Source of the DNA: Candidatus Lachnoclostridium avicola
GTDB taxonomy: Bacteria; Bacillota; Clostridia; Lachnospirales; Lachnospiraceae
Length of the DNA stretch: 64,000 bases
Assembly (NCBI GenBank): GCA_019114465.1
Contig: DXFM01000036.1
Span: 1-64,000, forward strand
Reading direction: 5' to 3'
Of the stretch, positions 42,751 to 50,928 are shown in pieces. The translations under genes were made by a program, and so were the position numbers. The notes under the pieces are model-generated. The model was not told the origin of the DNA. It made no database searches and saw only the letters and a program-made list of their open reading frames with translations. Position 1 is the first letter of the stretch. Each line of letters starts with the position of its first letter.

Positions 42751-42883
42751 CATCGTTCTCCTTTTCCCACTTTTTGCCCGGGCATTGTTTGTTCTATCAC
42801 AGAAAACCGCGTCTTTTCTGCGTCCCAGAACGCTCTGCAGCCATATTCTTCTGCATCTGCCGTTCTCTACTGTTAAATTACTC

Positions 42884-42925
42884 TTAATTTTATTAAATGT
42901 CAATAAATATGTTCAATAAAATTAA
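42884..42925. promoter_or_regulatory. Inverted repeat in the dsdA promoter region
   Basis: TTAATTTTATT (42884-42894) and AATAAAATTAA (42915-42925) are perfect 11-base arms 20 bases apart. On the minus strand a TTGACA (complement of 42899-42904 region) with a TAATTT 17 bases on lies within. This is a good candidate operator for the neighbouring cupin-XRE regulator. Confidence 0.55.
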
Positions 42926-42978
42926 ACATTGTTGAATGTGATTAATTTTTCCAGTTTCTTTTGTGCAGAATAACGAAA

Positions 42979-43020
42979 AATCCTCCGAAGACCTGAACTC
43001 ATTCAGAATCTCCGGAGGAT
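42979..43020 (-). terminator. Terminator of the cupin-XRE regulator
   Basis: ATCCTCCG (42980-42987) pairs with CGGAGGAT (43013-43020), with an inner CTGAA/TTCAG stem; on the minus strand TTTTTC follows. It separates the regulator from dsdA. Confidence 0.8.
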
Positions 43021-43061
43021 TTCTCCTGGAATTTTCCCTGATTTTCCTGTTTCGATACCCT

Positions 43062-43616
43062 TTAAAAACTGGGAGGCGTAATGGCAAAAATCACCGTGGC
43101 CACCTCATCATGCTTATTTTCCCAGAGGTGCTTCACTCCCGGCGGTATTCTCACGCTGTCTCCGTCTGAAAGATCAAAACTCTTTTCCTCCAGGCGGATG
43201 GTCGCCTTTCCGCTGACCACATAAGCCACTTCCTCCCCCACATGGGACTTCGGAACTGTGCTGGTGACCGACTGGGCCGGAATCTCCATGAGGCACATCT
43301 CAATGTCCCCGCTCAAATCCGGGGTCAGCAGGTCGTAAATCACCCCGTCCTCTATGCTGCCCAGTTTGACGTAGTTTCCCTTCCGCACGATCAGATCCTC
43401 GGACACGGAATTGCCCTGGAAAAACTTAAACATGGGCACTTCCAGCGCCGCAGCGATGGCTTTTAACGTATTGATAGACGGATTTGCCGTATTATTTTCA
43501 ATCTGGCTTAACATGGACGGAGTCAGATCCGCCCGGCTGGCCAGCTCGCGAAGGCTGTACTGCCTCATATTTCGGAATTCCTGCACCTTCGCTCCTAAAT
43601 TGATTTCTTCCATTCC
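43062..43616 (-). CDS. XRE regulator with C-terminal cupin domain
   Basis: A 184-residue transcription factor: helix-turn-helix at about residues 10-62 (YSLRELASRADLTPSMLSQI, ENNTANPSINTLKAIAAALE) and a cupin sensor at about 105-180 (PKSHVGEEVAYVVSGKATIR, DSVRIPPGVKHLWEN with the metal-type His). Such regulators often control amino acid or polyamine use; control of the dsdA operon is inferred from position. The start is unsure: ATG at 43616 or 43625, with GGGAG nearby but imperfect spacing to either. Confidence 0.85.
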   Translation of the reverse strand, partial: GMEEINLGAKVQEFRNMRQYSLRELASRADLTPSMLSQIENNTANPSINTLKAIAAALEVPMFKFFQGNSVSEDLIVRKGNYVKLGSIEDGVIYDLLTPDLSGDIEMCLMEIPAQSVTSTVPKSHVGEEVAYVVSGKATIRLEEKSFDLSDGDSVRIPPGVKHLWENKHDEVATVIFAITPPSF

Positions 43617-43797
43617 TTTTCTCATCTCCCTGCTGTCATCTTTCTTCTGTCCACCATTTTAACAGGTTTCCGCCCCCTGCGCAAGAAGGTTTCCCCTGCC
43701 CCAAAAGGCATGAAAAAAGCTCTGCCGTCCGCCCGCATACAGCAGGCAGACGGCAAAGCTCATTTTTCTTCGGCAAAATCAATTTTCTCCGGCGGAA

Positions 43798-44019
43798 TCA
43801 GTCGGCGCAGGCGGCGATGTTTGTCACCTCATAGCCTTCTTCCGTCACAGCTGCCTTCAGCATCTCATCTGTAACAGTCTCCGGCGCGCTGACAACCGCT
43901 TTCTTGTCCTCCAGGCTCACTGCTACGTCCGTGACGCCAGCAACTCCCTCCAGAGCCTTCGTCACATGCTTTACGCAGTTCTGACACATCATGCCTTCCA
44001 CTGTAAGTTCTCTCTTCAT
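43798..44019 (-). CDS. Possible internally initiated CopZ copper chaperone
   Basis: Within copA and in the same frame, an ATG (44017-44019) with GGAGG seven bases upstream opens the last 73 codons, which encode exactly one complete HMA domain (MKRELTVEGMMCQNCVKHVT at the start), the usual size of CopZ. Separate translation would give a free chaperone from the pump gene, as E. coli does by frameshifting in its copA. The ribosome binding site is plainly visible; its use is inferred. Confidence 0.45.
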   Translation of the reverse strand: MKRELTVEGMMCQNCVKHVTKALEGVAGVTDVAVSLEDKKAVVSAPETVTDEMLKAAVTEEGYEVTNIAACAD

Positions 44020-46434
44020 ACCATTACCTCCATGATTTTTATTTGTATGGGACGGCTGAGCCTCTTTTTTCTCCTCAGGAGAGAGGGCCGCCGTTGTATG
44101 CACAACAGGTTCCGTGACCGCAGTTTCCGGAGCGGAAGCTGCCGCGGATCCATGTTTTGGCTTAAAGAAACGCAGGCGCAGAGCGTTGCTCACCACAAAT
44201 ACAGAGCTGAAGCTCATGGCCAGGGCCGCCACCATGGGATTCATCTTCAGACCGAAGGCCGTATAGAAACAGCCGGCGGCCACTGGAATACAGATGGCGT
44301 TGTAGAAAAATGCCCAGAACAGATTTTCCTTGATGTTGCGGATGGTGGCCTTGCTCAGTTCGATGGCTCCCGCCACGTCCAGCAGGTCATTTTTCATCAG
44401 TACAATGTCTGCGGACTCCATAGCCACATCTGTGCCGGCGCCGATGGCAATACCCACGTCAGCCCGGGCAAGGGCGGGGGCGTCGTTGATGCCGTCTCCC
44501 ACCATGGCCACCTTACGGCCGCTCTCCTGGATGCGGCGGATCTCCCGCTCCTTATCCTGGGGAAGCACCTCCGCGATTACCCGGTCCACGCCCACCTGGC
44601 GGCGGATGGCCTCCGCCGTCTTCGCGTGATCTCCCGTAAGCATAACCACTTCAATCCCCATGCTCTTCAGCTCCTGGACTGCCTCTTTGCTGGTGGGTTT
44701 CACCACGTCAGCCACAGCGATCATCCCCAGCAGCACGCCGTTTCTGGCAAAGAACAGCGGGGTTTTTCCGTCGGAGGCCAGCTGGTCCTGGAGCCGGTCC
44801 ATATCCTCGTTGTGAATGGAAAACGCCTCCATCATCTTCTGGTTTCCGGCAAGACATTCTTCTCCATCGATCTCTCCCCGGATTCCCTGTCCCGGGATCT
44901 GTTCAAAGTTCCGGACCGGAAGATAGTTCACCTGCTTCCGCTCCGCCTCCGCCACGATGGCCCGGGCCAGAGGATGCTCCGACAGCTTTTCCAGAGACGC
45001 CGCCACCTGAAGCATGCCGGCCGGATCCACTCCATCCGGACAGGCGATATCCGTCACCATGGGCTGGCCCTGGGTGATGGTTCCCGTCTTATCCATCACC
45101 ACCGTCTGAACAGAGTGGGCCGTCTCCAGCGCCTCCGCCGATTTTATGAGAATTCCGTTGGTGGCTCCCCGTCCGGTGCCCACCATAATGGCTGTGGGCG
45201 TGGCCAGCCCCAGCGCGCAGGGGCAGGACACCACCAGAACGGAAACGGCTATGGTCAAAGCAAACTCAAAAGTGGCCCCGAAAAACAGCCACACAATGGC
45301 GGAAATCACGGCGATGGTGATCACCACCGGCACAAATACCCCCGCCACCTTATCCGCCAGCTTGGCGATGGGGGCTTTGGAGCTGGTGGCCTCATCCACC
45401 AGGCGGATGATCTGGGCCAGGGCGGTGTCATCTCCCACCTTGGTAGCCCGCATCTGAAAATATCCGCTCTTGTTGACCGTGGCGCCGATTACCTTATCTC
45501 CCACCGCTTTATCCACCGGGATGCTCTCGCCGGTGATGGCGGACTCATCCACGGAGGCATTTCCATCCAGAATCACTCCGTCCACGGGAACGGACTCTCC
45601 CGCTTTTACGATGAGCACGTCTCCCGTCTCCAGCTCCTCCACCGGAACCACTGACTCCACACCGTCCCGGAGGACTGTGGCCGTCTTCGGTGCCAGATTC
45701 AGCAGCTTGTTGATGGCGTCGGAGGTTCTGCCCTTAGCCCTGGCTTCAAAAAACTTTCCCAGAGTGATCAGGGTCAGGATGGTACCCGCTCCCTCAAAGT
45801 ACAGATCGTGGGTGAACTGGCTCACCATGGCCAGATCCCCGTGGCCGAAGCCGTAGGCGATCTTGTACAGGGCGTAAACGCCGTAGGCCAGGGACGCCCC
45901 AGACCCCAGAGCAATCAGAGAATCCATGTTGGGAGACCCGTGAAGCAGAGTCTTAAAGCCGTTGCGATAGTATTTGGAATTGATAAACACCACCGGCAGC
46001 AGCAGCAGAAACAGGGTCATGGCGTAGATCATGGAATTTTCCGTACCCAGGAAAAATCCCGGCAGAGGCCATCCCATCATATGTCCCATGGAAATGTAAA
46101 ACAGGGGCACAGTAAACACAAAGGACCAGATCACCCGCCGCTTCATGGACTTGTATTCCTTCTTTGCCGCGTCCACCGGGGAGACCTGACCGCCGGCAGC
46201 CGCCCGCTGTCCTCCTTTTCCCTTGGTCTCCAGCATAGCGCCGTAACCCGCTTTCTCCACCGCCTCCACAATCTGGGCGCTGTTTAAGGTATGATCATCA
46301 TAGTTTACCACCATGCTGTTTTTCAGAAGATTGACAGAACACTGCTCCATGCCAGGCAGCGCCGATACCGCTTTTTCCACCCGTGCAGAACAGGCCGCGC
46401 AGCTCATTCCGGTAATATCATATTTCTCCTGCAT
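43798..46434 (-). CDS. copA: Copper-exporting P-type ATPase CopA with C-terminal CopZ-like domain
   Basis: An 878-residue P1B-1 ATPase. It starts with an HMA domain (GMSCAACSARVEKAV), then eight membrane helices with the SCPCALGLATPTAI metal site, the actuator TGES, the DKTGTITQG phosphorylation site and GDGINDAPALARADVGIAIG. After the last helix comes a linker (about 770-805) and a second HMA domain (GMMCQNCVKHVTKALEG, about 806-878) that resembles a free CopZ chaperone. It exports Cu+ from the cytosol. AAGGAGAA precedes the ATG. A CsoR-type operator lies 28-44 bases upstream of the start. Confidence 0.95.
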   Translation of the reverse strand: MQEKYDITGMSCAACSARVEKAVSALPGMEQCSVNLLKNSMVVNYDDHTLNSAQIVEAVEKAGYGAMLETKGKGGQRAAAGGQVSPVDAAKKEYKSMKRRVIWSFVFTVPLFYISMGHMMGWPLPGFFLGTENSMIYAMTLFLLLLPVVFINSKYYRNGFKTLLHGSPNMDSLIALGSGASLAYGVYALYKIAYGFGHGDLAMVSQFTHDLYFEGAGTILTLITLGKFFEARAKGRTSDAINKLLNLAPKTATVLRDGVESVVPVEELETGDVLIVKAGESVPVDGVILDGNASVDESAITGESIPVDKAVGDKVIGATVNKSGYFQMRATKVGDDTALAQIIRLVDEATSSKAPIAKLADKVAGVFVPVVITIAVISAIVWLFFGATFEFALTIAVSVLVVSCPCALGLATPTAIMVGTGRGATNGILIKSAEALETAHSVQTVVMDKTGTITQGQPMVTDIACPDGVDPAGMLQVAASLEKLSEHPLARAIVAEAERKQVNYLPVRNFEQIPGQGIRGEIDGEECLAGNQKMMEAFSIHNEDMDRLQDQLASDGKTPLFFARNGVLLGMIAVADVVKPTSKEAVQELKSMGIEVVMLTGDHAKTAEAIRRQVGVDRVIAEVLPQDKEREIRRIQESGRKVAMVGDGINDAPALARADVGIAIGAGTDVAMESADIVLMKNDLLDVAGAIELSKATIRNIKENLFWAFFYNAICIPVAAGCFYTAFGLKMNPMVAALAMSFSSVFVVSNALRLRFFKPKHGSAAASAPETAVTEPVVHTTAALSPEEKKEAQPSHTNKNHGGNGMKRELTVEGMMCQNCVKHVTKALEGVAGVTDVAVSLEDKKAVVSAPETVTDEMLKAAVTEEGYEVTNIAACAD

Positions 46435-46461
46435 ATTCGTTCTCCTTCCTCACCCATGCAT

Positions 46462-46512
46462 ATACCCCCTATGGGTGTTTTCTGAACTCTATTATAGCGG
46501 AGGATCCCGGAA
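46462..46512 (-). promoter_or_regulatory. copA promoter and CsoR-type operator
   Basis: ATACCCCCTATGGGTGT (46462-46478) matches the copper-responsive CsoR operator pattern (pseudo-palindrome TACCC...GGGTA). On the minus strand TATACA, 17 bases and TATAAT lie upstream of it, so CsoR would bind just past the transcription start. No csoR gene is in the window. Confidence 0.7.
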
Positions 46513-46546
46513 TTGTATAGCCCCTTTTGCAATTATTTTCTGGAAA

Positions 46547-48433
46547 TTACAGGTTCTTCACAAAAAGGGCCCGGATCGCGTTGAGCACGGCGAGAATCAT
46601 CACTCCCACATCGGCGAAAATGGCAAGCCACATGCTGGCAATTCCCAGGGCTCCCAGAATCAGGCAGATTCCCTTGACGCCGATGGCAAAAATAATGTTC
46701 TGGTAGACAATTCTCAGGCACTTGCGGGAAATCCGAATGGCCTTCGCCACCTGCAGGGGATCGTCGTCCATGAGCACCACGTCCGCCGCTTCAATGGCCG
46801 CATCCGATCCCATAGCTCCCATGGCAATGCCGATATCCGCCCGCCCCAGAACCGGAGCGTCGTTGATTCCGTCCCCCACAAACGCCAGCTTCGACGCCGG
46901 GGACTGGCTCTGGAGCAGCTCCTCCACCTTTTCCACTTTACCGGCGGGAAGAAGGCCGCTGTACACCTGATCGATTCCCAGCTCCCGGGCCACCTGATCT
47001 GCCGCTTTCTGTCCGTCTCCCGTGAGCATCACCGTTTTCTCCACTCCCGCCGCCTTCAGGGCCTGTACTGCCTCCCTTGCGTGGGGTTTTACCGCATCGG
47101 AGATCACAATGTGGCCGGCGTAGGTCCCATTCACCGCCATATGGATAATGGTTCCCGCGCTGTGGCAGCCGATATAGGGAATTCCCAGGCTGTCCATCAG
47201 CTTGTCATTGCCGGCGGCGATCTCCACGCCGTCCACTTTTCCGGTAACGCCTTTTCCGCTGATCTCCCGGATATCCTGTACCCGGGAACGGTCCACCGGC
47301 TTTCCATAGGCTCTCTGCAGGCTCCTGCTGATGGGATGGGAGGAAGCGCTCTCCACAAGGGCCGCGTATTCGATCAGCTTTTCATTCTCCATCGGACTGT
47401 GATGAATCCCGTTCACCTCAAAAACTCCCTGAGTCAGAGTTCCCGTCTTGTCAAACACCACCGTTTTCGTCCGGGAAAGGGTTTCCAGATAATTGGATCC
47501 CTTAACCAGGATACCCGCCTTGCTGGCTCCGCCGATTCCCGCGAAAAAGCTTAAAGGAATACTGATCACCAGGGCGCAGGGACAGCTGATCACCAGAAAC
47601 GTCAGGGCACGGTAGATCCAGGTCTCCCAGTCGGGGGAAAGTCCCAGAGCGGCCATCCGCACAACAGGGGGCAGAAATGCCAGGGCAAGGGCGCCATAGC
47701 ACACCGCCGGAGTGTAAATCCTGGCGAATTTGGAGATAAACTCCTCAGATCTGGATTTCCTGGAGCTGGCATTCTCCACCAGATCCAGGATCTTGGAAAC
47801 GGTGGATTCCCCGAATTCCTTTGTGGTCCGAACCTTCAGCAGACCGGTCATATTGATGCAGCCGCTGATGATCTCATCTCCCGCCTTCGCATCCCTGGGC
47901 AGACTCTCTCCCGTCAGAGCGCTGGTGTTTAAAGTGGAGGTTCCCTCCACGATCACGCCGTCAATGGGCACTTTCTCTCCGGGCTGAACGATGATCACCG
48001 TGCCAATCCCCACCTCGTCGGGATCCACCCGTTCCAGCTTTCCGTCCTTCTCTATATTAGCGTAATCCGGCCGGATATCCATGAGTTCACTGATATTGCG
48101 GCGGCTCTTTCCCACGGCGTAGCTCTGGAACAGCTCACCGATCTGGTAAAACAGCATGACGGCGATGGCCTCCGTGTAGTCCCCGCTTTTTTCATAAACC
48201 GCCAGGGCTACCGCTCCCACTGTGGCCACCGCCATGAGAAAGCTCTCGTCAAATACCTGCCGGTTTTTTACCCCGTTGACCGCTTTCCAGAGAATATCAT
48301 ACCCAATCACCAGATACGGAATCATGTAGAGCACAAACCGCGCCAGCCCTTTCACCGGGATCACACTCAGGACAATCAGCATCACCGCTGCAGTCAGAAT
48401 GCGGATCAGCATTTTTTTCTGTTTCCGACTCAT
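46547..48433 (-). CDS. Cadmium/zinc-type heavy metal P-type ATPase
   Basis: A 628-residue P1B-2-like ATPase. It has SCPCALVISIPLSFFAGIGG (metal site), TGESLPRDAKAGD, VVFDKTGTLTQGVFEVNG, and GDGINDAPVLGRADIGIAMG, typical of CadA/ZntA (Zn2+, Cd2+, Pb2+ export). It lacks the N-terminal HMA domain; a separate HMA protein gene lies upstream (48594-48812), so the chaperone part is split off. The ATG at 48433 follows GAGGAG; an in-frame GTG at 48442 overlaps that site. Confidence 0.9.
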   Translation of the reverse strand: MSRKQKKMLIRILTAAVMLIVLSVIPVKGLARFVLYMIPYLVIGYDILWKAVNGVKNRQVFDESFLMAVATVGAVALAVYEKSGDYTEAIAVMLFYQIGELFQSYAVGKSRRNISELMDIRPDYANIEKDGKLERVDPDEVGIGTVIIVQPGEKVPIDGVIVEGTSTLNTSALTGESLPRDAKAGDEIISGCINMTGLLKVRTTKEFGESTVSKILDLVENASSRKSRSEEFISKFARIYTPAVCYGALALAFLPPVVRMAALGLSPDWETWIYRALTFLVISCPCALVISIPLSFFAGIGGASKAGILVKGSNYLETLSRTKTVVFDKTGTLTQGVFEVNGIHHSPMENEKLIEYAALVESASSHPISRSLQRAYGKPVDRSRVQDIREISGKGVTGKVDGVEIAAGNDKLMDSLGIPYIGCHSAGTIIHMAVNGTYAGHIVISDAVKPHAREAVQALKAAGVEKTVMLTGDGQKAADQVARELGIDQVYSGLLPAGKVEKVEELLQSQSPASKLAFVGDGINDAPVLGRADIGIAMGAMGSDAAIEAADVVLMDDDPLQVAKAIRISRKCLRIVYQNIIFAIGVKGICLILGALGIASMWLAIFADVGVMILAVLNAIRALFVKNL

Positions 48434-48462
48434 AATATTCACTCCTCGCCTGCGTTTTATTA

Positions 48463-48474
48463 TTAAACAATTAA
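48463..48474. promoter_or_regulatory. Operator-like repeat before the Cd/Zn ATPase
   Basis: TTAAACAATTAA, followed by ATATCTGTTTAT. The same 12 bases occur before the HMA chaperone gene at 48842-48853. AT-rich palindromes of this kind are typical ArsR/SmtB-family operators. Confidence 0.45.
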
Positions 48475-48593
48475 ATATCTGTTTATTTATTGGACAAGAA
48501 TTTTCCGCTGCTTCCTGACCATCCGATGTTCCGACTAAAGGGCCTCATTTTCAGACGTTTCATTCCGCAGCGGCAAAGCTTTCCTCCTAATAT

Positions 48594-48812
48594 TCAGAGA
48601 TAGACCTCACAGTCCGCTTCCACTCTCCGGCAGTTTTTCCTCACATTTTCCATAACGGCCCTGGGATCTGCTCCGTCCTCAAATTCCACGTTCATCTTCA
48701 GCATCATGAAATTGACAGACGCATTCTTCACTCCCTCCGTCTTCTGGGCGGCCGCCTCCATCTTGTTGGCACAGTTTGCGCAGTCCACATCGATTTTATA
48801 AGACTTTTTCAT
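48594..48812 (-). CDS. Heavy-metal-associated (HMA) domain protein
   Basis: A 72-residue metallochaperone-like protein with the ferredoxin-like fold and metal motif VDCANCANKMEAAAQ (CxxC at about residues 10-13). The acidic Asp before the first Cys is as in Zn/Cd-type HMA domains. It probably hands metal to the ATPase encoded 160 bases downstream. An AAAGGATGG lies before the ATG. Upstream AT-rich operator-like sequence is shared with the ATPase gene. Confidence 0.85.
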   Translation of the reverse strand: MKKSYKIDVDCANCANKMEAAAQKTEGVKNASVNFMMLKMNVEFEDGADPRAVMENVRKNCRRVEADCEVYL

Positions 48813-48841
48813 ATGGTTTCCATCCTTTCTGAAGTATATTT

Positions 48842-48853
48842 TTAAACAATTAA
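48842..48853. promoter_or_regulatory. Operator-like repeat before the HMA chaperone gene
   Basis: TTAAACAATTAA, followed by GTAATCATTTAA, forms an imperfect palindrome about 30 bases upstream of the HMA gene and next to a TATACT -10-like box on the minus strand. Confidence 0.45.
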
Positions 48854-49021
48854 GTAATCATTTAATCTAATGTTACTATACTGCGGATTTTCTCTTAAGT
48901 CAAGAGAAATCCGCCATATTTTTTCTCTCATAAATATAAAGATGGCCCGCCCATGGATCAAAATGGTCCGTGAGCAGGCCCCGGCTTTTCTTCATATCCT
49001 ATCAGCGGTTAAACACATACC

Positions 49022-49105
49022 GATCCATCCGCTCAAACGCCTCCTGGACCCTGGAAAGAGGCAGATCCATCCGCTCAAACGCCTCCTGGACCCTGGAAAG
49101 AGGCA
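49022..49105. repeat. Perfect 42-base tandem duplication
   Basis: Two identical 42-base units lie head to tail at 49022-49063 and 49064-49105, with the first bases of a third. 42 is a multiple of three, so it is neutral to frame. It covers the 3' end of the macrodomain gene; on the minus strand one frame reads LPLSRVQEAFERMD twice, then RYVFNR and stop. Confidence 0.9.
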
Positions 49106-49929
49106 GAGCCATCCGACCGCGCCCGGATCCTCGGGCCTTCCAGCAGATCCCGGTAAATGGACAGATCCTTATCTGTAAACACATTGAAAATCACGTGTTC
49201 CACAGAGCTTCCGGTCTCCAGAAATTCCCTCACCGTCTTTACGGCGATCTCCGCCGCCTTCTTCTGGGGAAACCGGAACACTCCCGTGGAAATACAGCAG
49301 AAAGCCACGGAGCGGATCCTGTTCTCCGATGCCAGCTCCAGGCAGGAGCGGTAGCAGGAAGCCAGAAGTTCACAGTCCGACCCCCTCAAAGGGCCGGTGA
49401 TGATGGGTCCTACGGTGTGGAGCACATATTCACAGGGAAGGTTGTAAGCGGGAGTGATCTTTGCCCGTCCCGTCTCTTCCTCATGGCCCTGGGCTTCCAT
49501 GATCTGGCTGCACCGGATCCGCAGCTGGACCCCGGCCAGTGAGTGGATGATATTGTCAATACAGGAGTGGCAGGGCTGCCAGCAGCCCAGCAGAGCGCTG
49601 TTGGCAGCGTTTACAATGGCGCCGCACCGCAGAGTGGTGATGTCCCCCTGCCAGAGGGAAATCTTCGGATTAGTTTTCACCCGGGGCAGCTGCTCCCCGT
49701 CCACAATCCCCCTCTCCCGGATCATTTCCGACAGATACTCGTCCTGCACCTTTAAAAACTCCTCCGATGCCGGATAGGGGGGACGGAGATTAAACAGGGA
49801 CCGCAGCAGCCTCCACTGCCCTTCTTCATCCGCCGGTATGGAAATCTCCTCATACTGGGGCATTTCCCGCTGCAGCTGGCCAATGAGCCAGATTCTGCGC
49901 TCTTCCTGAGTCCTGTTCTTCTGTGTCAT
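49075..49929 (-). CDS. Zn-macrodomain protein-ADP-ribose hydrolase
   Basis: A 284-residue hydrolase that removes ADP-ribose from proteins. Residues about 90-260 are a macrodomain with ISLWQGDITTLRCGAIVNAA and the zinc-macro hallmark NSALLGCWQPCHSCIDNIIH, then SLAGVQLR and FCCISTGVFRFPQKKAAEIA. An N-terminal helical extension (WLIGQLQREMPQY) is typical of this group. It overlaps the class M sirtuin gene by 4 bases, the known partner that adds the ADP-ribose. The C-terminus may be altered: past LLEGPRIRARSDGS the frame runs into a tandem duplication. Confidence 0.9.
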   Translation of the reverse strand: MTQKNRTQEERRIWLIGQLQREMPQYEEISIPADEEGQWRLLRSLFNLRPPYPASEEFLKVQDEYLSEMIRERGIVDGEQLPRVKTNPKISLWQGDITTLRCGAIVNAANSALLGCWQPCHSCIDNIIHSLAGVQLRIRCSQIMEAQGHEEETGRAKITPAYNLPCEYVLHTVGPIITGPLRGSDCELLASCYRSCLELASENRIRSVAFCCISTGVFRFPQKKAAEIAVKTVREFLETGSSVEHVIFNVFTDKDLSIYRDLLEGPRIRARSDGSASFQGPGGV

Positions 49930-50783
49930 ATCCTCTCCTCCTCGTTCTGCCTTTTAATCTGTTCCAGCACACCGCCGATATCTTCATCAATACAGATGGA
50001 ACGGTCCGCGATCTCCCGGGGCGCGAAGGCCTCCCCGTAATTGACGCAGGCGTAGACAGCCTCCGGATTCTGGTAAGTCATTCTCCAGAAGGGGTACTTG
50101 ATGATGCCGGGGGTGTTCCCTCCTACTCCCAGTTCCAGGAACAGCAGCTTCATCCCCTCATGGCGGCGGAGAAATTCTTCATATCTGCCGGCCGCCTGGT
50201 GCCATCCCTCGTCCTCCACAAAAGTATCGTCACTGCGCAGATTCATGGTCATGGGACGGCCGCACACAGGACAGTGGGGAACCAGCTCTGAGGGAACCAG
50301 CATCCGGCGCTGTTCCTTCACCATTTTCCGCACCGTCTCCTCATTGTCGTAAGTTTTCTGATGGCACGGTTTCCCGCACTGCCACAAACCATAGTCCCCC
50401 TGGGTATAAAATAACCGTTGCTTGTCAAAGCCCGCCTTCTGAAACTGATGGTCCACGTTGGTGGTAAGCACAAAATAGTCCTTGTCCTTCACCAGCTCAA
50501 ACAGCTCCCTGTAAACCGGTTTCGGAGCATCCATATACCGGTTGCAGAAAATGTAGCGGCTCCAGTACGCCCAGTGCTCCTCCAGGGTCTCGAAGGGGTA
50601 AAAGCCTCCGGAATACATATCCTTAAAGTGATATTTTTCAATAAAATCGGAAAAATACTCCCGAAACCTCTCTCCCGTATAGACAAAGCCCGCCGACGTG
50701 GACAATCCCGCACCGGCTCCGACAATCACGGCGTCCGCCGTCTCCAGGACCTGCGCCAGATTCTTTATTTTTGTCAGTTCCAA
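49926..50783 (-). CDS. Class M sirtuin (SirTM-like) ADP-ribosyltransferase
   Basis: A 285-residue NAD-dependent sirtuin. It has the NAD-binding VIVGAGAGLSTSAGF, VLTTNVDHQFQKAGF, and the zinc-type cysteines in QCGKPC and HCPVCGRPM. The usual catalytic His is replaced by Gln (YTQGDYGLWQ), as in SirTM enzymes that ADP-ribosylate lipoylated carrier proteins instead of deacetylating. It sits upstream of the Zn-macrodomain gene, its known reversing partner, but no lipoyl carrier or lipoate ligase gene is in the window. Confidence 0.9.
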   Translation of the reverse strand: MELTKIKNLAQVLETADAVIVGAGAGLSTSAGFVYTGERFREYFSDFIEKYHFKDMYSGGFYPFETLEEHWAYWSRYIFCNRYMDAPKPVYRELFELVKDKDYFVLTTNVDHQFQKAGFDKQRLFYTQGDYGLWQCGKPCHQKTYDNEETVRKMVKEQRRMLVPSELVPHCPVCGRPMTMNLRSDDTFVEDEGWHQAAGRYEEFLRRHEGMKLLFLELGVGGNTPGIIKYPFWRMTYQNPEAVYACVNYGEAFAPREIADRSICIDEDIGGVLEQIKRQNEEERI

Positions 50784-50860
50784 ACCAATCCCTTCTTTCT
50801 CACTTCCCGATGCCTCTACTATATCTCCATCTCTTCCAAAGGTAAAGTACGCACAATTTA

Positions 50861-50873
50861 GTAACCTGGTTAC
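50861..50873. promoter_or_regulatory. Palindrome upstream of the sirtuin promoter
   Basis: GTAACCTGGTTAC is a perfect 6-base-arm palindrome. On the minus strand it precedes TTTACC, 17 bases, TATAGT, a likely promoter for the sirtuin/macrodomain operon. It could be an operator for an activator or redox regulator not present in the window. Confidence 0.45.
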
Positions 50874-50928
50874 CGGAAGGAAACCATGAAAGACGCCGCG
50901 GACCAGTCCCGGAAGCGTCAGTATGCCA

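Noticed and set aside
43966-45654. A 562-codon open frame on the plus strand
   Set aside because: It is antisense to copA, is rich in His, Arg and Gln, has no family signal, and is a frame left open by the codon use of the real gene.
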